From Acanthornis magna (Eukaryota > Chordata > Aves > Passeriformes > Acanthizidae), in assembly GCA_036785705.1 (NCBI GenBank), contig JAWUZG010000056.1:10898501-10962500 (forward strand): 64,000 nucleotides of DNA. Reading direction: 5' to 3'. The notes beneath the pieces were generated by a model. It was not told the origin of the DNA. It did not search any database and was given only the letters and a program-made list of their open reading frames with translations. Shown piece by piece: positions 25,101-37,600 of the stretch. Numbering within the stretch: the first letter of the stretch is position 1; every line of letters starts with the position of its first letter. A program made the position numbers and the translations under genes.

Positions 25101-28100
25101 AAAGGAAGTGCATTGGTACCTCCCAGAAGAAGTTGCATCAGAGATAATGCTGAAGTGGTTTGTTTCAGAGAACCGAGTGAACTCCCTTGATGCTTTGGAT
25201 GTTCCAAGTGCCCACATGGTTTCCCTGAAAGGTCTTACTGTAAATGTAGACAAAACCTCTGCCTAGAGCAAAGATAATGGCACATGCATGATTTATCACC
25301 TCTGAAATACAGCCTCAGCCGCTACAGACTTTTATACTGTAAAATAACATTTGCTTTTGTAAATTACAGAAGAAAAAAAAACCTCATCTTTTCAGATAAG
25401 GGGCAGTTCATGTGTTATTTCCACGCTCTGCTTATCAGTGTGCCAAAACAAGGTTTTAGAAGGGAAAGACAACTTCACAGACTCAAGTGAAGATTAAATC
25501 TCCCACTCTGGATTTCACTTTTGTGCTCATGCTGGTAATAGTCTGTGCTTCATCATGGTTATGCTACTTAATTTGGCTCGGTATCCAGAGGTCACTTAAC
25601 AATCATTGAACCACAAAATCTATTCATCAAAAGCAATCTGTTTTGCATTTGAGCTGGTCACCTACAAGAGAAAAATGCTGGGGCTCTGCAAAGGCTCCCA
25701 TTCCTCCTTCTCAGACTCGCTCTGGCAGCACCCTGCGACTCCATCTCCCCGGTGCAGAGGCTCAGGACAACTCCCTGGCCACCAGAAATGCTTGGTTAAT
25801 ACATCACCTCTAAGCAATGCCCTCTGGAGACAGAGCAAATGGGAAACAGTAGCTTCAGTAGTACAAAACAGTATTTCTAAAATGTAAGATTACAGTTCTT
25901 GTTAAGTAAAACTTAGGAAAGCAGCCAGCTGGACATTACTTCATAGCCTTACAGTCTGCTCCTGCCCTAGCTCACTCTTCACATCCGCTGTGCTCATCTG
26001 CTTTCTAGGAAGTTATTGAAAATTTCAAATACATAATCTGTTCCTCTTAAGTAAATGCACCTACTCAATGGCATGCTTGGGGACAGAAGTGGAGTCAGCT
26101 ATGAAAAGGGAAGGCAGAAAGGAGCCAAAATCAAGTTAGATGGTTTTCAAGCAGGAAAAGTTATGTATCCCAAAAACATCTGACAAGTGGCCTTCCAATT
26201 CAGCTGTCTTTCAACTATTTTCAATTTTTTATGGAGTCATGCCAGTGCAAATGACAGAATTTGTGAACTGCAATGCCAGAGCGATAAGATGAAGCGTCTC
26301 ACCTGCTACCTTGACCTGGGTGGGTCTGCAGGTTTTGCAGGGCAGCACTTGGAACTCCTCTGCCTGGTACATGGAGTAGTCGGTGCTCGCCACCACCAGC
26401 CTGTCCCCAGGCTCCCAGGAGCTCACATCATCCACCAGATTCAGGATCGTGCTGTTCACGTTGGTGTCAACAGTCACCGTGAGCTTTGGTCTCACTGAAA
26501 AGCCAAAATGGAAGGGTGGAGAAGTCAGTCAATCTTATCAGAAAAAGCTTGCTCTTTTTTTTTTTTTTCTTTCACACACCCACCCACCCCCTTGGAGTGC
26601 CACCAAAAATTATGATTTTCTCATGCCAAAAAAAAAAAGAAAAAAAGTTAACTCTTCCAAACATGTTTTTTACTGGCTTTGGCTTGGCAAGCAAGAAAAC
26701 AGGAAAGTATTTTCCTTTAGTTGCAGGCAGGTGGATTTTCCACTAACCCCAGGATAAATTTAAATGTAGCTCTTAGTGGCTCATTCTCACCACACCCACT
26801 TTGCAGCAGCCCTTGTGGGCACTGGGTGCTGTTGTTTACAGCAGCCAAGTGGTCTTTAAAGTAATGACTGTTTTTTCCAGCAAAACAACAGTCTTCCACC
26901 CTTCTTTTCCTGCCAGCACCAAAAATCCTAATGACCTGTCTGATGACCAGGTTAGAGGCAGCGGTGTTGGAATTAATAACTACAAAATGAAGTATTAGTT
27001 TCAAACCCTGTTGTCTTCACACGTCCTGATTGACTAATCCTACGTCATCCCAAAATGTTTTTGCAAAAGACAAGGAATTTACAGGAAAAATCTTGCCAAA
27101 TATTTCCCACAGCCTTGCTGGGCATTTGAGAAACCACCCTGCTGCCTCTGTTAGTGCTCAGGAATTTTTCCTGAGATAAATCTTCGGATGCTCTATCCGA
27201 GTACGTGTTCATAGCCCAGCCAAAGCTTTAGCCTGGAGAAATTACTCAAGTTGTACTGACACCAGAGCCAGTCATGGGAAGACAGAATTTCTGCTGCCCT
27301 CTGTTCTGGCTTTCAGAGATGGGGCACGTACCAGATTTGCCACACAGGAACCTCACTCTGTAGTTGCGGCAGCCCTCGCCTGTCTGGTCCTTGCCATGGC
27401 ACAGAAATTGGTAATCGTGGCCGCCCTTGTAGAAAACCTCCACGGTTAAATTCGCTCCATCAAGCGTCATCGCCTGGGACGAGGATGGAAACACAACACA
27501 GATGTTGCTGTGAGGCAAAGGGATTTTACCAGAACATCTATGCCAACAGAAGGGGCCTTTGCTTTGGTTTTTTTCCCTGTGACTGTGCTCCCCAGCCGGC
27601 ATTTCCAGCTGCACACACTCTTGCTTTGGTGCACGCCTTTCTCCTGTGTCTATACCGAGACCATGGGCTGTTTTGGGAGGAGTTTGTGAGCTTTGCAAAC
27701 ATCTGCCTCGCTGCCCTAGATTTTCTCTTGCCTCCGGTTTGAGGGCAGATGGAAACATTGAGCACGGATGCTTGCACCCAAATGAACTCATGGTTTCAAG
27801 CCTCTGCACTGCGCTCATTCCATTGCTTGTGGCTAGGCTCTGTCTGAACCTTGCAGAAGAAAGGGGGTAGGGGTTTTATTTCTCCATGTCATGGATCAGT
27901 CAGTCTCTAAAAAAACCCCGAAAGCTCCTGCAACACTGCTGCCTGCTCCAAAAGAAACAAGGAGAAGTGGCCTTTTCTCACAGGCAAGCACAAGCCTGTA
28001 GAGCTGCCTTGAGAAAAAGAAAAAAAAGGCTGTATCATGCCAAGAAGCAGTGAGATATGTGACCTCTCTGGTGTTCCTGCTGGGGCAACCTCACCCCTCA

Positions 28101-29018
28101 GGGTCATGTCAAATTTCACATTCTGTGACTACAGCTTGCATTTCTCTCGAGCCTTTCACAAAAATGTGGCGCATTGCATTGGGCAATCCAAATACCACGT
28201 GGATTTTAGCGAGGCACCAGGAGAAAAGGCACCTCTCAATGAAGGGTCTGATCCTGATTCTCTCACTCATGCAGGCTTTCCTGATTAATGCATCCACCCC
28301 GCTGCTGTGTGTGGGATTAGTACCGTCAGCTGGAGGAATGTGCCTCTGGCTGTGCTGTGCTTCTGTTATTATCATCATATCTTCAATTTTCTCGCATGCA
28401 GCAGAGCTGGGGCAGGCCAGCTGCTGTAAATCAGTGTAACTTTATGAAAGGAATGAGCAGCACTAGATTACACTACCTGAGGATTTGCCCTAAGATCTGC
28501 AGGATAAACTGAGAAATGTCTCACTTTTAATATACATGGAGAAAAAAAAGTAACTTAATTCACAGAGGAGGGCAAGAAGGTTTGTTCCTAGAACTGAAGA
28601 ATATCTTTCTTCTTTCTCTTTTAATACACACTCTAGAAGGGGCTGTAACAAACATCTGACCCCTGTTTTGAACTAAGTTGTCACTTGCAGTACGTCACTT
28701 GTATGCGGAAGCAGAAATGACTGTGGGTTTGGTAAGGCCTGGCAGAAAATTATAGGGAAATTTTTTCCTTTCTGTTCAAGAGGGATTCTTTATAACATCT
28801 AGCCCTGGAAACTTTCACTCATACTGTCAGCATTCCCATTTACTTCAATAGCCACATTCTTGTGAATAAGGACAGCTCCACTGGCTCAGAGCATTCAGGG
28901 ACCTTAGGCTCAGCCTCACATAGGTATGAAGGATTTTATTGTCTCTTTCTAGGCAATGATTCTGCTATAGTTGTTTTACCAGGAAGACATAAAAAATTTA
29001 TGGTGAACACATTAAAAA

Positions 29019-29064
<46 letters not shown>

Positions 29065-32000
29065 CAAAAAAATACCCTTATTCCTTGCTGGGGTTTTTTT
29101 GTCCTTAAAGAGACTTTTGCAGTGTCAGAGAAGGTATCTGACAGCTCCTCAGCGTGCTGGCCTGATGGCATAACAGTAATGCTTAGCTCCAAACAGAATT
29201 TAAATTTCTTTCCACAGAGATAAAACAATTGACTCCAAGAAATGGCTGGAAGCTCACCAATATTTCTGACAACGTGCTACAGCTGGTAGTTTTACCATCT
29301 CATTACATTTTGTGATTAATTTTTTAGGTAGGGTCCATTCCAGGGCCATTTAAAACCTTTGAAATTTTCATGTGCTTGCTCCTTTTAATCTTCCAGCAGG
29401 GAACCACATATTTCATGATAGCATCTGTGCTGTCCATGACCCCATCTGTACACCTTTTCATGCCAGAAGCCAGAATTTCCTGAAAGGAGCTCAATTCCAT
29501 CAAATTTGTCTCAGAACAATACCAGACTGTAAACAAGATCTTGTTGGTTATGTTTTAGAGTGGCAAAATAATTGGTGTGTTTCATTTAGAGACAATAATT
29601 ACTGACAAGCACAATTATTTTGGGGGTTCAGTGTCAGTCCAAAGACGACTTGCCCTTCTAAGGTGAGTGGTAATCCTGCCTACCTGGATGTCAATGGGCT
29701 GCCTGCAGATTTTATCAGGATGAGCAGCTTTGAAGTCAGACAGCTTCTCCATGTCCTTAGATCTCGCTTTGTCAGGCTTCTCAAACCACTCTGTCCATTC
29801 TACATCTGGAGACAAGTGCAAACAAGAATAGTCATTTGGAAGTGAAGCTTAACGAGTGCAGCAAAAATGCGTGAAGCACAATATGATCTCAGATATCATT
29901 CACAAGTTTCTTCCCTGATGATCTGATTCCTGCCTCTTCCTGCCAGTCTGTCAGCCACTTTTAATGATGCTGTGAAGTGCAACCAGCCAAGGGAGAGCAG
30001 AGTTATTAAACGCTACATAATTGGCGTGTGCACTGTGAGCATCGTTAATAGATACGGATTTTGGATCTGTGTCTGCCTTAGCTGCCTTCTCTGATCTTCA
30101 GATCAAGTTGCACCAGCTCCTGTATGATGTCTGAAACATGGACATGATGACTGTGCAGTGCAAAGAAGTAAGAGGTTGTGTGTGAGCTCTGAGACTGTCG
30201 GAGATGGAATTTCATACCCAGTGCAGAAAAGGAAAGAGGATCCCATTTATTCAGAGGGTCCTGGAGACAACTGGGGAAAGAATCTGTGAGTGTTCATTAC
30301 TTGGGTTAGTGACGACATAAAGAGCAGCTAACAAGTCCACTCTTCCCAAATGGAAAAGGATTGCAGTAAAAAGGATAATTCGCCCTATTTTTCAGCTGTC
30401 TGCCACCGAGTTAAATAGCCCACAGACCTCTTACCTTGAACCCACTCACTCGTCGAAGAGACGTTAAAATGTTCTCCATTCTCAGCTTTGAATAGTTTGA
30501 ATACTTTGGCCACAGCTGACCCTTTGTGACCTGTTAAAAAACCAAACATTTGTAAAATCATTGAATGCAATTGGTAAAATTGTGGAATGCAATCGATAAA
30601 AGTCAGAACTGAAAATGTAGTGGCCTGTATGCGTGTCTGCATATTTTGGCTACATTAGTCAAAATCAGCCCTGCACAACTTCCAGAAAAATGTACTAATC
30701 TTGCAATGAGGCTTCACACACTTTTGTAACTGCATGGATAATCAGAAGGAAAAATCTTCAAAAATCAAGAGAGGATAAACCCCCCAATTATTTGTAACAC
30801 TTTGCTATTTTTATTTAATTTTGTAGCAAGCTGTGTTTTTCATATTATGAGAAGACAGAGACTCAAAAGTGTTCAGCTTGCAAGAAAATGGTTTCACAGG
30901 AGGATTAAGGCTGCTAATTCAGGATACTCTGAGTAAGTTTTCAGCTGGTGTGAACTGGGTGTGTTCCACAGGTTTGTGTCTTAAGAGAGGCAGTGTCCAA
31001 GCTCAGTGAAGTTACATGGATTTACACTGGTGCAGGATCTCACCTTTTATCTAAGGGTTTGGATAACCTAAGCTATTCCCTACTCAGCTGCTTCAGATGC
31101 ATTAGTGGGAAGAAGCAATATATAGAGAAAGCATTCAATTAAATGTGTCAAAGCATCAATTGCTGATAGCTTCAATGTAATGCAGTGGAAAGTAAAAACA
31201 CCATCGACCAAATTAATCTCAGCCATAGCTCCAACAACTTCCAGCGATCATGTCAAGACAGCATTTTGTGCAGTAAATACCTTGATATTCGATGTGGTCT
31301 TCAACAGAAGAGGAGGGATTTCCTTTAATGGTAATAAAACTCCATGGGTGCCTGAAAAATGAAAATGAGAAATGATCAAGTTATGTCAAGTATGAGATGC
31401 ATATTTCTTATAGCCCAACGTTCTTAAATTTATCAGAAGCACCACATTCAAAACAGTCTGATTAGTGTCACAGGCATCTTAGCTAAAATTCAAATTATCT
31501 TAACACTCTATATTTCTTCAGTAAATATATCACAAGAGAAGGAAGTTTGAAGACAAATCCCCACTTAAAACACTCCTGTAACAAGTGTGTTTCTTTTTTA
31601 TATGAGTGTTTAAAGAAACTTGTGTATGACAGACCCAAGAGACACTGGCAACTCTCTGGGGAGCCTGAAAATAAATCTTTTGTGTATGTGTCTGTGTGCA
31701 TGTGTATCCACTAAAGAATATGAAAAGAAATCATTTCTGCTTAAATAAATTTAGCTCATGCTGAAACCTTGTATATGACAATTGTCTTTGGAATGACCCA
31801 TGAGAATTTCTAATAGACAGACTGGCTGGCAAAGGACAGCAAAAAATGCTTAGATAGTCTCTGCACATCTAGTTTCCTTCTTTTGAACACTGAACAAGAA
31901 TAAATGGTTATGGCTCTGAATTGTCTGTTCAAAACTGATCCCATATCAGAAATCAGTTTGTTACCATCTGATGGTTATTGATCAGGTTATTGATCAACAG

Positions 32001-32695
32001 CTATCAGCCACTCTGGAGAATGACCACATGGATGAGAAAGCAATGGAGACATGGACTGAAGTGCTTCCCAGCCTTGGAGGTGAGCCCAATTAGAAGGGGT
32101 CAGGGGGATTTGTATCGTCAGAATGCTCGTTCTGGCATATCTGGTCTTAATGGCTAATAGAATAAAAAAATGTGCTTTCGGGGTGGTGGGGAAACTGTCC
32201 TGATTTTAGCAAAAACTCCCATAGATTAGGTCATGTCTCTACAGTTATAAATATCTGGTCCTTTCAATTGCACCAAGAGCCTTGCAGGTCACCTTACATT
32301 GCTGTAAGTGAAGTTCCAAACCACTCTGGGGCTCCAGAAGAAAACACATCCAGAAGTTGACAGAGAGCCACTAAAACACACCCAAAATCAGCAGTGCCAT
32401 GAGCTGGGATTTGCTGCTCTGGGTGAGCGCTGGTGCATCCCAGCCAGGCAGGGCTGCTCGAGGGGACACCATCCTCAGCCCCAGCACTGGCCAGGCTCGG
32501 TGGGAGCTGCCAACACTGCTGCCTCAGAGCCTGCCAGGCAGCCAGATGCTCCTGCTGGAAAAATTGCCTGCCTGCCAATTGCCCAAGGCACTGATGGGCT
32601 GTGATCTCCATCCAGGGACAGAGGGGGGATGGGAGCACGAAAGACACATTACCACTCAGCAGTCAAGATAGACCATTTTTAAAAATTTTTTTTCA

Positions 32696-32739
<44 letters not shown>

Positions 32740-34638
32740 TTGGTAAACCAAATTCGAAACAAATGACCAAAAAAATTACGATACCTCAAAAATAATTCCA
32801 AAAGTAATTTTAAGAATAAGGAGCTATTCAGTTCGGCAACTCAAAGTTTGGCCCCACTTCATGTGTTAAAATACTTGTTTCTCCTGGTTATTTTACCACT
32901 AAAAATAGCTTTAAAGTTGTTCAACCCTGACACATAAGGACACATGCAATCTATTTGGGCTATATGAAATGAAGAGACCAGTAAGCCCAGAGCCAAACTG
33001 GAGATATTTGTGGGGAATTCCAAAGAGAGCAACTATGTCATCAAGTGAAAAAGAGCTTTCTCCTCATTAATTAATAAAAGAGGGGGAAAATGGCTCACAG
33101 TGAAAGAGCGAACACACTTTTCAAAAGGAAAACAATAGAGGAAGAATGCAAGATTTTCCTTTCATTCCTAATGTCCTGGACTCAGCAAATAGGCAATAAA
33201 AAGAGATTCCAGGAGCACAGAAACATTTTTTAATAAATCAGCATTGCTCGTCAGCTCTGCTACAGCAAGGGGGAGTTACACAACTTTACAATCTGGTTGA
33301 ATATGGAGCAGCTGGAGATGGACAGGAATTTGCCCATGAACTCCTGCCAACACCCCAGCCTGGAACCAACACAGTCTACATAGCCTGGCTCAAGTGGCAC
33401 CTCACAAAATGTGAAACAGAAATTCCCTCAGCCTGGGGCTTACCCTTTTATTCTCTCAGGGATGCCCATGGCCAGCCCCAGCCATCGTCAGGAGCTGAGA
33501 AGATCTGACAGCCAGGACTCAGCAGGACCAGCCAGCAAACCCCAGCGCTGGGCAGTGAGTGGTGACAGGCGTGTTAGAAAGAAAAATCCATCTGCTCTCC
33601 TCAGCCAGAGCCTGCCTTGGCCACAGAGGTTAAAATGTGTACACGTGTGTGTAATTTTCTCTTTCTGAACATTTTTTTCTAAGATACTCCAAAAAAAATT
33701 TCAAAAAGCACCTGCCAAGTGAATACATCCTTACTCATAGTTATAGATATGTGTCTCAAACGTAAACCACTGTGTCTAAATCTTGTTACACTGAAGTGGA
33801 AGTTCAATTTGCTAAAGAGAAAAAGCTTGGATATGCCTAAAGCTGCCTGAGTTCCACTGTGCCATCAAACTGCCTAAGGCTGCTCCCAGCTGCCGTCCAG
33901 ACAATGTGGGGTTTTGAGAGTTGATGGACTTTAAGTCTGAGAACATTCCTAAAAATATGTTATTTTAAATAATGCACCAGATATTTTTCCACACACCAGT
34001 CTGATGGTGGAAGACAGTATTAACCAACTACTGCCACATTATTTATCCACGTCTCTATAATTTGTAGAATGCAATTTTGTGGTATTCCAGATAACAATAT
34101 GGCAAGGATTAGCTTTTTGACTGCAAACAATAGCAATGCTGAAAGTAACACTTCCATGGATGAATTTCTGTGGTATTTCCATTATAAACATTGATGGCAA
34201 AGTGATGAGAAACTTGCATTAAAACACCACAGCAGCCTAAAAAAAATCAAGTGCCATTTACTTTTATAAACATATGCGAAAGCCATCAATTCCTTCCTGT
34301 TGCACAGTTGGGGAAAAAAGTATAATGTTCAAAAATCATGCCCTGTTTCCCTAATTCCAGCATTTGAAAAAAACACCAGCAGGCTACCACGCTCTAATGT
34401 GGGGTCTAGATTTGAGATCAAGAGTTGCACTGATGGAGATGGCCTGGTTTTGGAGATAATTTCTGCCCCTCTGGTTGATTCTTTGAAATGTGTTGTCTGG
34501 TGCACAGGAGTCCCTGCAACATTTGACACAACCTCTTCATCAACCACCCCAGGCCTTACTCCAGCTCTGTGTGCCCAGCTGACACATCTCTTTCCACAGA
34601 CTCCTTTATTGAATCCCTTCTCCCTACAAAGCAGATTT

Positions 34639-34676
<38 letters not shown>

Positions 34677-37600
34677 CTGCAGACACCCTCTTAGTGCCTC
34701 ATTAAAAAAAAGCCTACATAAATTCAGATAAACACAAAAAATATAATGGCTACAGTTGGGTAAATAGCAAGTATTCTCAACAGTGTGTGTGCCAACACAG
34801 ACACTGTTTTGGCCACAGAAGTATTTACAGTCCACACCATAAATCCATGTTTGCTAAATTTCTGAGCTGCACAAGTCCCCAGACCTGTATTGGACAACTG
34901 AGGAATGTGCTGTATGTGTGTCTGCATGGATGTAACCAGGGCTACACAGCAATTCTTGTACCCTCCTTAATGCTCAGCCCATCTAATCCTCTCTGTGTGC
35001 ACAAATATGCTTCTTAAATCTTTGGGGGATGGCTTGAAAATAAATTGGAATAAGCAACCTGTGGGAACAATATCTTGGAAAAACATCTTTTTTTAATGTG
35101 AATCATATGCTATTCCTCAACTTGCTAATAAAAATACCCAATATAGACTCTGAGTGCATCTGAAACTATCTAATTAACTGCTAAAACTCCACATTGAGAC
35201 CTTTCCCTCTTTTTTAATTTTTTTTTCCCATGTGAAAGAACTTTGTGACTTTGAAAGAGTGGAACTATTTGGACATCTCGGGAACATAATAAAGCCTCTG
35301 TGCTGGGAGAACTGGCAGGACTGGCACATACCTAAACCCAAGGTGAAGGAAATGCTTGCTGCCCAGTTTGGTCATTGCTTTCCTGGCCAAGTCATCCAAG
35401 TTTCTGGATCCTTCATCGTTCACTGCAACCGACAGGATCATGCCATTCGCAACTCTGCCCAAATACTGAGCCAGGCGGACACTTTCCTCTTTTGCTCTGT
35501 AGGTATCAAACCTGAAATGATAAAAACATCCTTTTTATGTAAACATTTACTGCAGTGCTCACCACACATTTGGGAACCAAAAAGCAAGTACTATAAAGTA
35601 CTCATTTGTGTTGTTCACGGTAATATTATCCGGTTGCAAAAGCACTTTCTAATGGGGTGTATTAGGGGGTTCTGTTCAGCCAAATTGATTAAACTCTGAC
35701 AGATTGCAGGGCTCTACACTACTCACTGTGTGGGTTTGGAGATTGCTGCTCTAGGAAGAATTGTGTAGAGATGCAATGCCACCCATTTGAACAAGAGGCT
35801 CAGATGTGTTCTGAGTTTTCTGATGTGCTGTCCCCAACCTGTTCCCAAAGGTCCTCACATCTGGGCAGTCAAAAGGTCACTCACCGATCGGAATGGACAA
35901 CTGCCCCTGTCTTGGGGTCAATGACGTGGACAATGACACCGCGGTGGCCCCAGCTCCTTTCAAAGTAATATCCACCTTCTTCCATGCCACCAGGATGAAG
36001 AGTCTTGTTTAAGAAAGTCCAGGACAGTTTTTTCTTCCCATGGATCTCAAGAGTGCCTCCTTTACTTACTCCAAGGTACTTCTGCCCAAAGTAAGGGTTT
36101 GGCTGGCTGCCGTCGTCAGCTCTAAAGCAGCAAGGGGGGAAAGGGACAAGGTTAGGGTTCATACCTGGAGTCAAGGAGCCTCTCTCCTTGTGCTGCTGTC
36201 ACCCAAGGAGAGAAGTGTCATGATTTGCAGTGCATTTCTTTCAGCTGCTTCAATAATCAGGAGCTGCCCACATGGTACAGTAAATATATTATTTTCAATA
36301 ATACTGAAGCTACTGAAGACCAACAGCACTCTGGAACACAGCTTATACATGCTATATTCATTATATCCAGGCCGGAGGAGGCCTGGAGCCTGGACTGAAT
36401 GCCAAAAACATCCATGTTTTTGAGTTCTGGATGCAGGCAAGACCCTAACCAGAGGCTCAGGGGTGTAGTGGTTGTTAAATATGAATTTAGCATCCTTGAA
36501 ATTCTAAGAGATCCTGTGCCAATGTGCAAGACATAAACATATTTTATTCAGCTCACCATTCTCATGCAGAAAGAAAGGATTTTTAGGGAGGAGAACTTTC
36601 AGACTAAAAGAGCTCCTCAGGTTTTAAGCCGAATCTGGAAAATCAGCTCAAGCTGAGGGAAGGTGTATGCTGATTCTCTGGCATGTCCAAACACCCCAGT
36701 GTTCATATATCAGTATAAGAGAAAAAACCCCAAACCTGAACAAATTTTTGTGGGCCATTCAAATTGTTTAAAAAGTTACTGAACTTTCCACAGAGCACTG
36801 ATGATAAGCTAACCTGAGAACACATAATTTTGAGGAACATTTTCATTCCCTGATGTGGAGGAGAGATGCCAGAAGGTTCTGGGGTAGGATTTGGTCATGC
36901 ATACGTACCTCCCATATAAGATGATAACCACATTGCCTTGGTAAGGGCACAGCTCACTGCCAATGTGCAGCTCTCCGTCATTTTCAATGAGTATATTTCT
37001 AGTACGCAGAACGATGGGCTGCACGTCATCTTTAATGACCAGTTTTCCTAAGTGGAGAAGGTTATGACATTTGCTTTATCACACAGCAGCTCATCAGAGG
37101 TTGTGGTATCATTATGCTGAACTCAGTGCTGGGCTCTCATCTCAGTTTTTGAAAAATTCTGTTCATACACCCCAAAAGAGCTCTCAACACAAATCCTGAA
37201 AACACTAATTTTTATTCAGTCCAGTTCTTGAAGAATGAGATTCAGATTTGCATGGAAGAGGACCCATTCAAAACTGAGACTGAAATTCAGACTTAAGATG
37301 AATAAAAGCTATTCATGGCAGCAGCACTGTGCCTCTGTCCTTGGAGACAAAGAGGCACAAATGCATCTGCCCTGTCCTGAGGCCCTGATAACACAACTAC
37401 TGCAGCATGATGCTATCAGGCCAGTGGTTTGGTAAAAAAACATGTTTTAGAAGCAAATTGCAGAATAGAACTGATCATTTCACTGAGCCACTTGTGTAAA
37501 TTCCCCAGACAGGACAGAAAATAGTTTGGTTACGATGGCTAAAGAATCTCAGCTGCCACCCAGCCTCGTACTGAGGCAAAGCTGTGCTTGCCCAGCAGCC

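Larger units (their letters stand above)
18570..26302 (-). other. CEMIP: CEMIP intron between coding exons 10 and 11
   Basis: The largest internal intron of the gene in this window (7733 bases). It holds a CCTT-type pyrimidine run (23212-23247), a possible old repeat with a CRE-like palindrome (around 24550-24620), and a short A run at 23939-23950. No gene is supported. A 152-codon open minus frame near 19430-19888 has no recognisable similarity. Confidence 0.65.
26495..29683 (-). other. CEMIP: CEMIP introns around coding exon 9
   Basis: Introns 26495-27331 and 27474-29683. They contain a T run (26557-26571), an A-rich patch (26630-26646) and a long A tract at 29014-29062. No gene is supported. 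Confidence 0.65.
29806..35331 (-). other. CEMIP: CEMIP introns around coding exons 6 and 7
   Basis: Introns 29806-30434, 30531-31280 and 31352-35331. They hold a (TTA)n and a (TG)n microsatellite and a short possible old repeat near 31005-31046. No gene is supported. The 168-codon minus frame over the TG repeat (34329-34835) is an effect of the repeat. Confidence 0.65.

Noticed and set aside
27246..27818. 190-codon minus-strand frame as a single gene
   Set aside because: It is the read-through of coding exon 9 into both flanking introns; only 27332-27473 matches CEMIP and has splice sites.
29014..29062. poly-A tail of a processed pseudogene
   Set aside because: No gene-like body was readable on the left side and no target-site duplication was evident; kept only as a simple repeat.
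34329..34835. 168-codon minus-strand open frame
   Set aside because: The frame is kept open by the TG/CA microsatellite (Thr-His repeat). The rest shows no protein-like features.
35232..35699. 155-codon plus-strand open frame
   Set aside because: Antisense shadow of coding exon 5.
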